A stretch of 26,097 nucleotides of DNA, from positions 1 to 26,097 of the forward strand of contig JAQVQU010000010.1 of the NCBI GenBank assembly GCA_028701415.1, in the 5' to 3' direction. Of this stretch, positions 19,401 through 25,233 are shown piece by piece. Source of the stretch: Clostridia bacterium (GTDB taxonomy: Bacteria > Bacillota > Clostridia > Christensenellales > DTU072). Under the pieces are notes generated by a model that worked only from the letters and a program-made list of their open reading frames with translations, was not told the origin of the DNA and did no database searches. Numbering within the stretch: the first letter of the stretch is position 1; each line of letters opens with the position of its first letter. A program made the translations under genes and the position numbers.

Positions 19401-20526
19401 GTCAACTGCTGGAATTAAATATACTGTGGATCGGGCCCCATTATATGTTACATTTACTGGCCCTGTCGATAACGTATATGACGGAACTTCAAAAGATATT
19501 TCCTATGAGGTATTTGGATTAATCGGAAATGACAATGTGGAAATCCTAGGCTTAGTGGAAAATTTGGAAGGCGATAACGTTGCGGCAACCAGAGCCGGAT
19601 ATAACGGATTCAGAATGAGTTTATCCATTGACTCAAATAATAAAGTAGGCGCAAATTATTACCTGACAAACAGTAGGAGTTCCTACTATTTCATTAATCC
19701 TGCTGTTATGGAAACAATAACTTTTACCCCGATAGAAGGTGGTATTGTATATGATGGCAATAGACACGAACTCAAATTAGAAGATATAGATTCATCATAC
19801 ACAGTAAGGTACAACGGAAAAGAGAATATCCCATCATTTGTCAATCCTGGGACATATCATATAACTGCACTAGTTACCAAGGAAAACTATATTCCGCAAA
19901 CTGTAAATCTTAGTCTAATTATTAAGAAAGCTGTCTATTTAGTGGAACCAGATCCGGTAACAAGAGTCCTTTATTATGGAGATAATATGCCTGCTCTTAC
20001 ATGCTCTAGTGAAGATGGGACGCTGAGATTTATTAATGGTCAGTACTTACACCCAGCAATAACAGAGTATTATTGGGAGTTTGTACCATATAGAACTGAT
20101 TTTTATGATTTTTATCAAGGACTACCCGAGAACAATTATCTAGTAAAAGGTAAAATGACCCTTAATGTGCAAAAGGCTAAGCCCTCCCTTCAAATATCTG
20201 GGAATCTTGTGCAAGTAGAGGAAACTCCTTCTGCTCTGCTACCTTTGATTAATGGGAAATCTAGCGGTTCTCAAGATATTTCAATAACCTTCCAGTCTAC
20301 TGATGGAACAGTTTATACTTCCCTTCCAACAGCTCCTGGTACATATACCGTAGTTGTCGAGTATGCAGGAGATGAATTCTATGAGGATACTACATTTGAA
20401 ACAACCCTTACAATAAAAGAAAAAGAAAATATGCTTTGGTTGTGGATCACGGGAGGGTCAATAGCAGCGCTAGCACTTCTTTCAGCTCTCTTCTTTATTA
20501 TTAGAAAACAAAAGACTTATGCATAA
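10459..20526 (+). CDS. Giant MBG/YDG repeat surface protein with C-terminal membrane anchor
   Basis: Start: ATG 10459 has GGGGAG six bases upstream (10447-10452); the in-frame TTG at 10435 has no comparable site. Basic N-terminus, then a hydrophobic export segment at residues 13-33. Order: a beta-rich module with YKDY (136-139); an InlB B-like module with GW near 356; MBG-like modules with the N-Y-x-G/D-T-x-x-K-T-F-x-I signature (about 390-1300); a Big_2-like stretch (about 1480-1560); MBG_2-like modules with YGTE and YGQVNPT (about 1565-1770); seven tandem modules ending in G-x-Y-[DS]-x-R/V (about 1770-2480); a segment I cannot assign (2495-2945); a YDG-like module (NVYDGTSK, about 3000-3150) and final MBG-like modules. 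The last 32 residues are a 24-residue helix (3325-3348) and a basic tail RKQKTYA, a stop-transfer anchor. No LPXTG. Likely an extended cell-surface stalk or adhesin; the ligand is unknown. Length 3355 aa. Confidence 0.92.
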   Translation: MFNLKGKIVGKSGLFLGVAIFMVLIFMLMFLALSNTAAEINKTAERLGLDILKTDPVPEVASAWVPPNASVSSNFTSLSFDDADVGTISTPSTVSHPGTTFDKAVNQSSTKDVTNTATSWNATATADSSTMHVLWYKDYVLTDTMKAGFKNGLIDSITYTMNVTWNLGWEINDGGDIYQHVFIALGTSSQTTPTLTSFTSTGAITYNHTKQDVKKGSNDALNAARTATLNKDTGGSWASIIGDAGGTLVMRVGVFIYCTPSGSFSYLFGTSRPTVDFQNPTATALSISWTQPSLNVVKDGTNNYGAVTASAGATAYINKGGTVTVSAFTFASPESITATATGATANGIYGYYFSGWKSSQTMRFSNRSLSFTIRGACDLPRGDNTYTANFRRYELTGVQESYTYAQSGGGTSVQQGPIVPSANPLTNDAAIPGLHAVYSYTSGTYNSTNRPTDVATYSLKIDIKDASNNVYSSSQHVYGFSIQPLNITAYSLSLIGTYNYDTTDHSYSSPGVRISPTSFTFALGPVTYVLTKDVDYTIDNFFGDWVNSTNNPAVIADPTLRPGLQLNLGSTGLKGNFSGTSKAYAEINPLSLSSVSLVADMNNEIRARYDTVYTGFEVKPEVILVRLIFAGKEMKLIAHDPNNADPDRQQLYINNYASFGAVESYSAYGVYGVGNTAWVSGFFALQTNSYAYNIDPSTNTAEFTLKIVKANTNEYQNFVGPGGRTDTENVTKTVKFDIPKRIVDDTYNNEANAVTIIEDYTQATYKPYVGPIVYNGEEKHPHVYYVLVKVTNARLWVMHFSGSYYWKDNATAYFSLTNASNQAGDPTPPATFTEDGITDPFPVINAGTFVSSLSYTATGKDNINVASGGVVNISASPLAKIDGDFQLSFPIYPKQLYREDPLISPGGGYILSIADQTFNFGNSITPAITAKATYDYSPEGLANDNEVVLTLNDYNISYSNNTDITKSALVTLEGKNNYVGTITKTFNICALDITLNGGITLENLPNVVYTGTQFSTTSAQLTVDAGANGTYNVNSSEYTVTGAGTNLNAGPGSFTISFGGYVAGTGESAGTGPRFAGTKTVEFTILPKNINSGNISKTATWVAYDSSLVTYDGNAKTNLPIVTTGSVKTVVIKDNDRSGVELVYSTTSGSGDYMLAATGTWGTNPNAGLESGSVKFIGLLNYTGEVTIPFQILPKSVTGLLNITLYTGDGSGYNQALNGYSFTGSRIEPDVTKVEVDRGGAGLLELSLITDYMVSYGTADPQKNVYATKGGVVTITGTGNYKDTQAKTFNILPIDQQITFIDATLSDPDVRVESITKVLAHQYYADYEINADNLQGREIILEARTTAIYPSARLIKFTAFPSSANITVSGISYLSCTLQEIEGVTYSVTTAKITITTEKRYGRIRVEAEQFDNETTAPVVTIGATEFRNEGNYKECSYSSSNPNNNTTYWFFLKKYDSLDPQYTVLNKTYGNNEFSMPRNKLASYLTTNPSIYSSIGIVSSNSEIVSVTEASPNWNITIRKAGTCTLTFSHTGYVVNESSAYLAYSIDIPVTIHKRNLVLSFAPSSTVYGTEATFTYTYTTSATDPAKGTDGYTGLSYQMFSDLPSEIITGNIINYDKDNAHKESTAYIENNQELHSPYQITVTLGTGGIKASNYNITSAPGSLTVTRKQLTASVSNIGQPNVIRKEYGQVNPTADNVSYEGWIPGETMESLLLLGVPFTPPVLNYQTLIGDPILQFTNIGTYTITLSGGTSKNYSIPTSTVTCIIVPVAPAIVLPSISTSYKATTIGYPYNDFDEYSNPIVKQASVNSVGEGGSVPREGLVTYQYRYEEQPWSGDKPRRAGTYSTRVLYKAEDGDNYKDVTVDFLNNIVISKAVPTISLGLSQGETQYVRNFTGQPIDPASIQPIVSGVGTDKPVGGTIVIQFRITGETEWVNEVSAAGTYDLYIKFVASPTDNYTNYDNPDEPFTAALLIKDGVVDIVLQDGCRVIVDFDGLSHGFDLSKVKFYGSPTDLDEFGFRKVIPGTAFVTYSKDGVNWSSDAPVNAGIYSVSIDYTTDEGTNYEGNTVAFNKYNGQDLFTIYKENIKDYLGINLGSAMQYTYDAEYHIIPAELVTLGKLPDDITGPTGVVSVGYQLSGTPTAAVLARVKDVGSYDVVLQYTEGANDNYVYTIPQRIQARLIINPAAVQISYASTSNVFDFTGDSHRVTVSMIGVKGEMPKGTLIFEYKLSGEETFASAAPVNAGSYDMRVTYQRRIDIVDNYAATSDRKDNIITINKVSPIIVINDIIVDFGVINAQYVPNVILRGASRDPIGPPLTNVNGTSTVSYEYGVFADNKYNWYQWTSSSYPMESGKYSLRATYNPSYDTDSRNYLTATAVRFMCLEIRNIAPTFVLNGKTVYYNGGSVPASSAIISNAGGLTPPGNISYEYKKQGTFVWRNSPPVEVGVYDVRVKYLESPKGDTFSSFTEVFTSALEILALPITIVPLLGQGNVFGTAAVASGDIVYSYYYELNGMKYFVYPTVFDKRYGENVQVGFADYVAEDGYAYSLDLVDGVACRDFSWVPLSIQSFRFGYTANDGTVVNETVDYNDLVFTDNIAEFSSSGREYIFDSSTGLVRYKNYFENTILTYNTRDGYFFSIIDKDGVVENIEIVERRVIWLNTERTIGNFDVVREGYTVRYTINFNNMTAVAGNKLYTINSSSGYVSYADSSETLKTLLIDQNEVYNRNLQTDTALYKASDGYVYEIDFSGNKATRLYPITIENVSFNYLIEDDYSSETQEISVDIALADLTQKYENQTGVYIYEDEERGIDFLIDIQKGIALKDMRYSLLQGPVDKYFEYTMFDGSVRRIDIGYNAYQDTDRPGVYFFQDTIYQSGSYYIDTNLGYVRREENKVNFNLGESEISYMISGELVEIDVDFHEIYFDSYSGNVLSRRLTMFGKKFDFTPPSLITGNSWTGNMRSQLAGAGGYDIEKSTLNAGTNYIVNMSTAGIKYTVDRAPLYVTFTGPVDNVYDGTSKDISYEVFGLIGNDNVEILGLVENLEGDNVAATRAGYNGFRMSLSIDSNNKVGANYYLTNSRSSYYFINPAVMETITFTPIEGGIVYDGNRHELKLEDIDSSYTVRYNGKENIPSFVNPGTYHITALVTKENYIPQTVNLSLIIKKAVYLVEPDPVTRVLYYGDNMPALTCSSEDGTLRFINGQYLHPAITEYYWEFVPYRTDFYDFYQGLPENNYLVKGKMTLNVQKAKPSLQISGNLVQVEETPSALLPLINGKSSGSQDISITFQSTDGTVYTSLPTAPGTYTVVVEYAGDEFYEDTTFETTLTIKEKENMLWLWITGGSIAALALLSALFFIIRKQKTYA
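15770..17890 (+). repeat. Seven tandem MBG-like modules inside the second giant protein
   Basis: This coding stretch repeats a module of roughly 90-108 residues, each ending in a strand of the type A-G-x-Y-D-x-R-V-x-Y followed shortly by an N-Y pair in most copies. Examples are RAGTYSTRVLY, NAGIYSVSIDY, DVGSYDVVLQY, NAGSYDMRVTY and EVGVYDVRVKY. The motif recurs every 270-325 bases from about 15,976 to 17,780, and an eighth isolated copy (APGTYTVVVEY) lies near 20,335 just before the anchor. The DNA copies are well diverged, so this is an old protein-level repeat rather than a recent duplication. Confidence 0.75.
17940..19290 (+). other. Unassigned short-repeat domain inside the second giant protein
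   Basis: About 450 residues (2495-2945) unlike the flanking MBG modules: rich in Tyr, Phe, Asp and Arg and poor in the G-x-Y-D signature. At least seven copies of a short hairpin-like pattern can be seen, roughly aromatic-x-[IF]-[DN]-x(2-3)-G-x-[VA]-x-[RY]. Examples are AYSLDLVDGVACRD, EYIFDSSTGLVRYK, VYEIDFSGNKATRL, YYIDTNLGYVRREE and EIYFDSYSGNVLSR. Spacing between copies is 30-70 residues. A beta-propeller or beta-solenoid would fit, but I do not recognise a named family. Confidence 0.6.
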
Positions 20527-20568
20527 AAATCCCTTCTAATTATTTCTACAACTAGATATATAATTTAG

Positions 20569-20593
20569 AAAAGGCCCCTCAAAAGGGGCTTTT
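20569..20593 (+). terminator. Bidirectional rho-independent terminator between the giant gene and galU
   Basis: GCCCCT (20574-20579), loop CAAA and AGGGGC (20584-20589) form a perfect stem extended by one wobble and flanking A-T pairs. TTTT follows at 20590-20593, and AAAA precedes at 20569-20572, which reads as TTTT on the minus strand. It lies 43 bases past the giant gene stop and is also the first clear terminator met by minus-strand transcription from galU. Confidence 0.9.
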
Positions 20594-20607
20594 ATGTTAA
20601 ATAAGAG

Positions 20608-20815
20608 GTTATTCGAGTTCATTTACTTCCTATTTAATCAACGAGATTTTGTTATAGTTGTTATGACTCTAGTTATTCGTGTTCTTTTACTGACTATTAA
20701 ATTAACTTGATTTTGTTATAGTTGTTATGACTAGTTGCTTCTGCTCTTTTACTCCCTATTTAATCAACGAGAGTTTTTTATACGTGTCATGACTAGTTAC
20801 TCGTGCTCTTTTATT
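20608..20815. repeat. 62-bp degenerate tandem array derived from the galU 3' end
   Basis: Three full units start at 20608, 20672 and 20734 (64, 62 and 62 bases). A fourth partial unit starts at 20796 and continues into galU, covering its stop codon and about the last five codons. On the minus strand each unit has a version of AAAAGAGCACGAGTAAC, the end of galU, followed by about 45 bases of downstream DNA. The stop triplet is altered in the copy at 20734 and shifted in frame in the others. The units are about 70-80 per cent alike by eye, so the duplications are not recent. The array fills most of the space between galU and its terminator. Confidence 0.8.
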
Positions 20816-21657
20816 GTCTTTGACATAAACTCCAAAAGCTTTTTTTGATATTCTCCCTCAAGTCCAAATGATATGTTTGCCTGTAAGAAACCAAATTTGT
20901 TCCCAAGGTCGAATCTCTCCCCTTCGAAGGTATATGCCACTACCTTATTTTCTTTTACCAGGGCAGAGATAGCATCCGTCAAATATATTTCTCCGAAATG
21001 AGTTTCTGTATTTGCTAGGGCATCATATATCTCTGGAATCAAGACAAATCTTCCTAAACTGCATAAATTGGAGGGTAGGGCAGATAGCTGAGGTTTTTCA
21101 ACAATTCCTAAGACTTCTGTATATCTTCCTTCTGTTTTTCCTCTTTTTACAACGCCATACAATATTGCTTCTGAGTCAGGGCGCTCTTGTACCCCAAGAA
21201 CAACCTTTCCAGTATTTTGATAGGCATCTATAAGCTGTCTTGAACATGGGTCTGTTCGGCTCCTAATAACATCATCTCCGAACATTACCACAAATGGGTC
21301 ATTTCCAGTAAAGTTTTTTGCTAATTGTACCGCTGCCCCATTGCCATTAAGTACTTTTTGAGTGATATAAGATATATTTGCTTTACTTACTAACTCATCA
21401 ATTTCATATAATCTTTTTCTGTCTTTGATTGCATCATAAGGGCCTTCTTTTGCAAAATACTTTTTAATTGCCTCTTTTCCTTCCGATACAATTATTAAAA
21501 TATCGGTACAACCGCTATCTACTGCTTCCTTAACTATATAATGGAGGGTAGGTTTGTCATAGATAGGCAACATCTCTTTTGGAATACCTTTAGTAATGGG
21601 CAGAAAACGAGTTCCATAACCTGCAGCAGGAATAACCGCTTTTTTTACTATTTTCAT
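20797..21657 (-). CDS. galU: UTP--glucose-1-phosphate uridylyltransferase
   Basis: Makes UDP-glucose from UTP and glucose-1-phosphate in the cytosol, feeding glycolipid, teichoic acid and capsule synthesis. Seen: the nucleotidyltransferase signature AAGYGTRFLPITKGIPKEML at residues 11-30, metal-binding region FGDD (126-129), VEKP (186-189), EIYLTDAI (223-230) and GERFDLGNK (246-254), all in the family order. Length 286 aa is near the usual 290-300 and complete. The ATG has AGGAGGG seven bases upstream. The usual L/M in the G-L-G-T-R loop is Tyr here, a minor change. The gene runs alone on the minus strand, convergent to the giant gene, with its own promoter (21715-21743). Its 3' end is the source of the tandem array at 20608-20815. 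Confidence 0.96.
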   Translation of the reverse strand: MKIVKKAVIPAAGYGTRFLPITKGIPKEMLPIYDKPTLHYIVKEAVDSGCTDILIIVSEGKEAIKKYFAKEGPYDAIKDRKRLYEIDELVSKANISYITQKVLNGNGAAVQLAKNFTGNDPFVVMFGDDVIRSRTDPCSRQLIDAYQNTGKVVLGVQERPDSEAILYGVVKRGKTEGRYTEVLGIVEKPQLSALPSNLCSLGRFVLIPEIYDALANTETHFGEIYLTDAISALVKENKVVAYTFEGERFDLGNKFGFLQANISFGLEGEYQKKLLEFMSKTIKEHE

Positions 21658-21704
21658 GAAATTCCCTCCTATGTCAAAAAAAGGATAAATTAATAACTAT
21701 ATAT

Positions 21705-21716
21705 ATTGTATACAAT
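21705..21716. promoter_or_regulatory. Perfect 12-bp palindrome at the galU promoter (candidate operator)
   Basis: ATTGTATACAAT is fully self-complementary. It overlaps the galU -10 element (21715-21720) by two bases and covers the predicted start of that transcript near 21708. It also lies just before a plus-strand TATAAT at 21719-21724, so one bound protein could affect both directions. AT-rich palindromes arise by chance fairly often, hence the moderate confidence. Confidence 0.4.
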
Positions 21717-21743
21717 TATATAATAAAAGGAGTGTCCAGACAA
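21715..21743 (-). promoter_or_regulatory. Sigma-A-type promoter of galU
   Basis: Read on the minus strand: TTGTCT (21743-21738), a 17-base spacer and a perfect TATAAT (21720-21715). The transcript would begin near 21708, leaving a 50-base leader before the ATG at 21657. Confidence 0.7.
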
Positions 21744-21770
21744 TACCACATCAAGTTTAAGGGGGGATAA

Positions 21771-21803
21771 ATGAGATATTTTAATTCTCAAAGTAAAAGA
21801 TAA
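21771..21803 (+). CDS. Ten-residue leader-type ORF 1
   Basis: Encodes MRYFNSQSKR. GGGGGG lies four bases upstream (21761-21766), a strong though close ribosome-binding site. Its TAA stop is followed at once by the ATG of the next tiny ORF, an arrangement favouring translational coupling. Only a plus-strand TATAAT (21719-21724) without a good -35 is visible upstream. Its DNA is a near-copy of the stretch starting at 21834: both run from ATGAG through TTCTCAAAGTAA. Whether it is translated is inference. Confidence 0.35.
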   Translation: MRYFNSQSKR

Positions 21804-21860
21804 ATGAGATACAATGTATACGAGGAGGTAAAAATGAGGCTTTTTGAGTTCTCAAAGTAA
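21804..21860 (+). CDS. Eighteen-residue leader-type ORF 2 with internal start
   Basis: Encodes MRYNVYEEVKMRLFEFSK, starting directly after the TAA of ORF 1. An in-frame internal ATG at 21834 has a perfect AGGAGG (21823-21828) five bases upstream, so an eight-residue product MRLFEFSK may be the main one. That internal start codon lies at the base of an 18-bp stem (21835-21852 with 21901-21918) that could hide it. The region precedes a glycosidase gene but is separated from it by that gene's own promoter. No known leader peptide family is recognised. Confidence 0.4.
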   Translation: MRYNVYEEVKMRLFEFSK

Positions 21861-21918
21861 GCGCTAAAGTAATTCGTGGATTTAGTTACGAAGGGTAAGT
21901 AGAACTCAAAGAGTTTCA
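21835..21918 (+). ncRNA. Long stem-loop, candidate structured leader or small RNA
   Basis: Bases 21835-21852 pair with 21901-21918 over 18 uninterrupted positions, 15 Watson-Crick and three G-U. The 48-base loop can form a smaller TTCGT/ACGAA hairpin. Within the left arm, TTTGAG/CTCAAA offers a competing local fold, so two mutually exclusive structures are possible. There is no T tract, so it is not an intrinsic terminator. It does not match any riboswitch or T-box core that I can recall. Confidence 0.4.
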
Positions 21919-21968
21919 AAAATTAGACGCAATGTATTATTCCGTAGGTGTTAATAGTAAAAACTTTT

Positions 21969-21977
21969 TGTTATAAT
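21969..21977 (+). promoter_or_regulatory. Extended -10 promoter of the GH127 gene
   Basis: TGTTATAAT (21969-21977) is a perfect extended -10. No good -35 hexamer is found 16-18 bases upstream. The start site would be near 21984, leaving a short 24-base leader that carries AAGGG (21996-22000). Confidence 0.6.
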
Positions 21978-22007
21978 TTATATATTATTTTTTAAAAGGG
22001 AAAAATT

Positions 22008-23912
22008 ATGTTGCGAGGTAAATTTGAAAAGATTCCACTTGGGAATATAAAACCGAAGGGATGGATATTAAAACAGCTGGAGATTCAGGGAGAAGGGCTC
22101 ACAGGGAATGTAATGGATCTATTTAAAGATCTGTCCCTTGAATCAGCATGGCTTGGAGGAAAGGGAGAAAGCTGGGAAAGGGGCCCGTATTATGTAGATG
22201 GGCTAATGCCGCTCGCGTATTTACTGAAGGATTCAAATCTGATGAAAAAAGCTAATTTATGGATTGACTCTATTTTGAATTCTCAAGATGATGAAGGTTT
22301 CTTTGGCCCCGTGAAGAGTAAGGACTGGTGGCCTAGAATGGTTGTAACCAAAATGCTCCCCGATTATTATGAAGTATCCTCTGACGGACGGGTTATTCCG
22401 TTTTTGAAAAAATACTATCATTATATGAATGAGACTATTGAAAACAGACCATTTTTTAGTTGGGCATCAGTAAGAGCTGGAGAAGAACTCATTGGGATAA
22501 GATGGCTCTTTCAAAAAACTGGAGAGAAGGAACTTTTAGATCTTGCTAAAAAGATACTAAATTACAGATTTGATTGGAACAAAGAGTTTGCAAATTTTAG
22601 ATGGCCTGCAGCCTCGAAAACATATTACTCTTCAAAAAAATTTAATGCAAAAAAAGTACTTTTTTATGCTCCCGACTTCATTAGAAACATTCTTGGAACA
22701 AAAGAACGGAAAAAGGAAAAAACAATTAAAAGAGAAGAACTGTTTTTTAATCAGTTTTACCATGTTACCCATGGTGTAAATATTGCTATGGCCTTAAAAT
22801 ACCCTATTTTAGAAGGACTGTTTACAGGTGAAACCGAGGGAAATGAAACAACAAAATCTGGGCTTAAGAACATTATGGAGAAAAATGGTACCGCTATTTC
22901 TTTATTCACTTGTGACGAGCATCTAAGCGGTTATGAGGCGTTTCAGGGGACAGAGTTATGTACTGTTGCAGAAAGCATGTTCAGCGCAGAGAAAAATTAC
23001 GAAATAACCGGAGATAGGTTTTGGGCAGACCTACTCGAGAGATGGGCCTATAACGCCTTTCCCGCTACCTTTACTCCCGATATGTGCGCCCATCAATATG
23101 TGCAGCAAACAAATCAAATCTCTGCAACTACAGCAAAAAGAACTTGGTATGATTCATATAACAAATCTAATATTTATGGACTTAAACCAAACTATGCCTG
23201 TTGCCTTTCGAACATGCATCAGGGTTTTCCAAAGTTTGCTCAGCATCTGGCACTAAAGAAAGACGATTGTATTATACTCCTAGCTCCTTTATCCTCCTAT
23301 ATAGATACTCAGTTGAATCATACAAAAGTATCTTTATCTATCCAGTCAGATTATCCTTTTAATAATATTGCCTCAGTAAAAATTAACAAGGGTAATTTTA
23401 ATATTCTAATTCAAAAACCTGAATTTGTGGATTCCATTATAATTGATGGAAAGGAAATTGCTGAAGAAGAGATTTTATTGAAAGCTGAAGAAAATCAGGA
23501 ATATATCTTGCAATACAAATTTAAGCTAAGAACTATAAGAAATCCTGACTCTTCTTTATCTGTCTATTATGGTCCCTTGCTTATGGCTCTTCCAATTAAA
23601 GAAGAGGTTTTAATGGGCCCGTCAAAATTTTCAGATAGAGAAATGAAGCCTGTTTCCGAATGGAGATATGGGATAAGAGAGGATTTATCTGATGCGATAA
23701 TAGAGCAAACAAATATTGCCGATAAATTCATATTTGGGCAACCCAATATATCTATAAAGGTTACCGGAAAAAGAGTTAAATGGGGAATAAAGAATAATCA
23801 GTGCGATCGTGTTAGCCAAGCAAAGGAGACTGATTCTGAGTATGTTAAACTGGAACTAATCCCTTACGGATGCACGAACCTACGAATTTCTCAGTTTCCG
23901 GAAGTTCGTTAA
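22008..23912 (+). CDS. GH127-family glycosidase (DUF1680), likely beta-L-arabinofuranosidase
   Basis: GH127 enzymes release L-arabinofuranose from arabino-oligosaccharides, for example those of plant extensins, using a zinc-bound cysteine nucleophile. Seen: CDEHLSG with Glu304, the likely acid/base; GTELC with Glu316 and Cys318; and ACCLSN with Cys398-Cys399. These match in order and spacing the Glu322, Glu338/Cys340 and Cys417/Cys418 of the Bifidobacterium enzyme HypBA1, so the site looks intact. An alpha/alpha-barrel would cover about residues 1-410 and beta-sandwich domains the rest. Length 634 aa is normal. No signal peptide, so it acts in the cytosol on imported sugars. The ATG has AAGGG seven bases upstream. 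It is monocistronic, with no sugar transporter or other glycosidase beside it in the window. Substrate is inference; other GH127 activities are possible. Confidence 0.88.
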   Translation: MLRGKFEKIPLGNIKPKGWILKQLEIQGEGLTGNVMDLFKDLSLESAWLGGKGESWERGPYYVDGLMPLAYLLKDSNLMKKANLWIDSILNSQDDEGFFGPVKSKDWWPRMVVTKMLPDYYEVSSDGRVIPFLKKYYHYMNETIENRPFFSWASVRAGEELIGIRWLFQKTGEKELLDLAKKILNYRFDWNKEFANFRWPAASKTYYSSKKFNAKKVLFYAPDFIRNILGTKERKKEKTIKREELFFNQFYHVTHGVNIAMALKYPILEGLFTGETEGNETTKSGLKNIMEKNGTAISLFTCDEHLSGYEAFQGTELCTVAESMFSAEKNYEITGDRFWADLLERWAYNAFPATFTPDMCAHQYVQQTNQISATTAKRTWYDSYNKSNIYGLKPNYACCLSNMHQGFPKFAQHLALKKDDCIILLAPLSSYIDTQLNHTKVSLSIQSDYPFNNIASVKINKGNFNILIQKPEFVDSIIIDGKEIAEEEILLKAEENQEYILQYKFKLRTIRNPDSSLSVYYGPLLMALPIKEEVLMGPSKFSDREMKPVSEWRYGIREDLSDAIIEQTNIADKFIFGQPNISIKVTGKRVKWGIKNNQCDRVSQAKETDSEYVKLELIPYGCTNLRISQFPEVR

Positions 23913-23924
23913 ATCAAGGGTAAA

Positions 23925-23949
23925 TGATATAGAAATATCAAGTATTTTT
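23925..23949 (+). terminator. Weak candidate terminator after GH127
   Basis: TGATAT (23925-23930), loop AGAA and ATATCA (23935-23940) make a 6-bp AT-rich stem, followed after four bases by TTTTT (23945-23949) and more T-rich DNA. It is the best hairpin in the 103-base gap between two convergent genes. The stem has only two G-C pairs, so efficiency is doubtful. Confidence 0.35.
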
Positions 23950-24015
23950 ATATTATTTTAGATCAAAAACATTTATTTACTAGTGTAAGCAAAATTGTAA
24001 ATTTTTCCTTTTTCG

Positions 24016-25209
24016 TCAATCTGGAAGAGATTCAGGGTTAATGTTTGCAGCAATAATTTCCTCTTCCAAACCTTGGAATACCTCAGGATAATTTTGATTG
24101 AGCAGCCTTGAGGGAGTTATACTTTCTCCATTGATAGTAAGTAGCGTAGCTCCATCAGGAAATGTCATCGTTGATCCCTCCATTAGAACTTGAAGAGACT
24201 TAATATTTCCTCTTGCTCGTAGAAAATATGATCCATATGATAGACTCTGGGAATAAGTGAGCTTTACCCCTTGGTATTCCACACAATAGTCGTTCACATG
24301 ATCATGCCCGCAAATAACTAGTTTTGTGCTTTGCTTTTCAAGTATTGCATCAAACATCCCCGAGTTAATTTTCGAAGAACACTCATTCTCAAGTTTTTGT
24401 CCATAAATAAGTGTAGCTTCAGAGGCTGTTTCTTCCTCTTGCGATAAATCAAATGCATCTTCATATTCATAAAGAGGAATATGGATAAATAGGGCAGAGT
24501 TAGGCATTATATCCAAGTTATCTTCTTTAATTGAATCAAGCGTTGTTTTATACCAATCGATCTGATTTGGTTTTATAAAGTCATATCCACTTTTATAATC
24601 GTAACCGTACTCGGCACATTTCTCTTCGCTCGTATAATCTCCACTGTCCATAAATATTAAAGTATTAGCGACTTGGCCGGATGAACCCTTAATATTTATG
24701 ACATAATTTCCAAATCCGTAAATATCAGAGGGCCCCTTTTTTGTAAGACATAGAGGAAAGTTTTCATAGTTTGTGATAAGTTCTTCCCTTGAAATTGAGG
24801 AGCCTTCTCCATCATGGTTACCTAGTACAACTGCATAATATTGGTTATTTCTTTGAAACAAATCATTTAGTGCAATTTGAGCTTCTTCTGCTTTTGACCC
24901 TAGGCAAATGTCACCTGTTATAACCACAAGGTCTGGTTTTTCCCGCTGGATATGTCGTTCCATAATAGTTAATGTCAGATAGGTTAAAGAAGAGGTCCCA
25001 TCATGAAGATGGAGGTCGGTAAAGTTCATAATTCTAAAATCAGCATCAACAATAATCCCATCATCATTTGTTTTTGTAAAACAAGGTATATCTTCAGATG
25101 ATTCAATATAATTTAGAGTTAACACTATCTCCTCTGGAGTACAAGCATTAAGAGTTAGAGACATTGAAACTATAAATATTAACAACAAAAAACTGAAGAT
25201 TCTTTTCAT
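24016..25209 (-). CDS. Lipoprotein metallophosphoesterase (calcineurin-like)
   Basis: A membrane-tethered phosphoesterase facing outward. Start: ATG at 25209 has GGAGG five bases upstream; the TTG at 25221 overlaps that site and is rejected. Residues 1-23 are a lipoprotein signal with lipobox LNAC (Cys23). The two-metal calcineurin fold motifs appear in order: D-L-H (Asp65, His67), GD (99-100), GNHD (130-133), a lone His in FIHIPLYEY, and GHDH near the end. FIHIPLYEY resembles the Dcr2/purple-acid-phosphatase-like branch. Length 397 aa suits a single-domain enzyme. Substrate unknown: phosphate esters, nucleotides or phosphodiesters are all possible. It is convergent with GH127 and divergent from another lipoprotein with a closely similar signal peptide. 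Stop is TGA. Confidence 0.92.
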   Translation of the reverse strand: MKRIFSFLLLIFIVSMSLTLNACTPEEIVLTLNYIESSEDIPCFTKTNDDGIIVDADFRIMNFTDLHLHDGTSSLTYLTLTIMERHIQREKPDLVVITGDICLGSKAEEAQIALNDLFQRNNQYYAVVLGNHDGEGSSISREELITNYENFPLCLTKKGPSDIYGFGNYVINIKGSSGQVANTLIFMDSGDYTSEEKCAEYGYDYKSGYDFIKPNQIDWYKTTLDSIKEDNLDIMPNSALFIHIPLYEYEDAFDLSQEEETASEATLIYGQKLENECSSKINSGMFDAILEKQSTKLVICGHDHVNDYCVEYQGVKLTYSQSLSYGSYFLRARGNIKSLQVLMEGSTMTFPDGATLLTINGESITPSRLLNQNYPEVFQGLEEEIIAANINPESLPD

Positions 25210-25233
25210 ATTTTCCTCCAAGTACTAATCATT

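Noticed and set aside
21835..21918. T-box or known riboswitch upstream of GH127
   Set aside because: No T-box sequence or known aptamer core is seen, and the GH127 promoter lies downstream of the stem.
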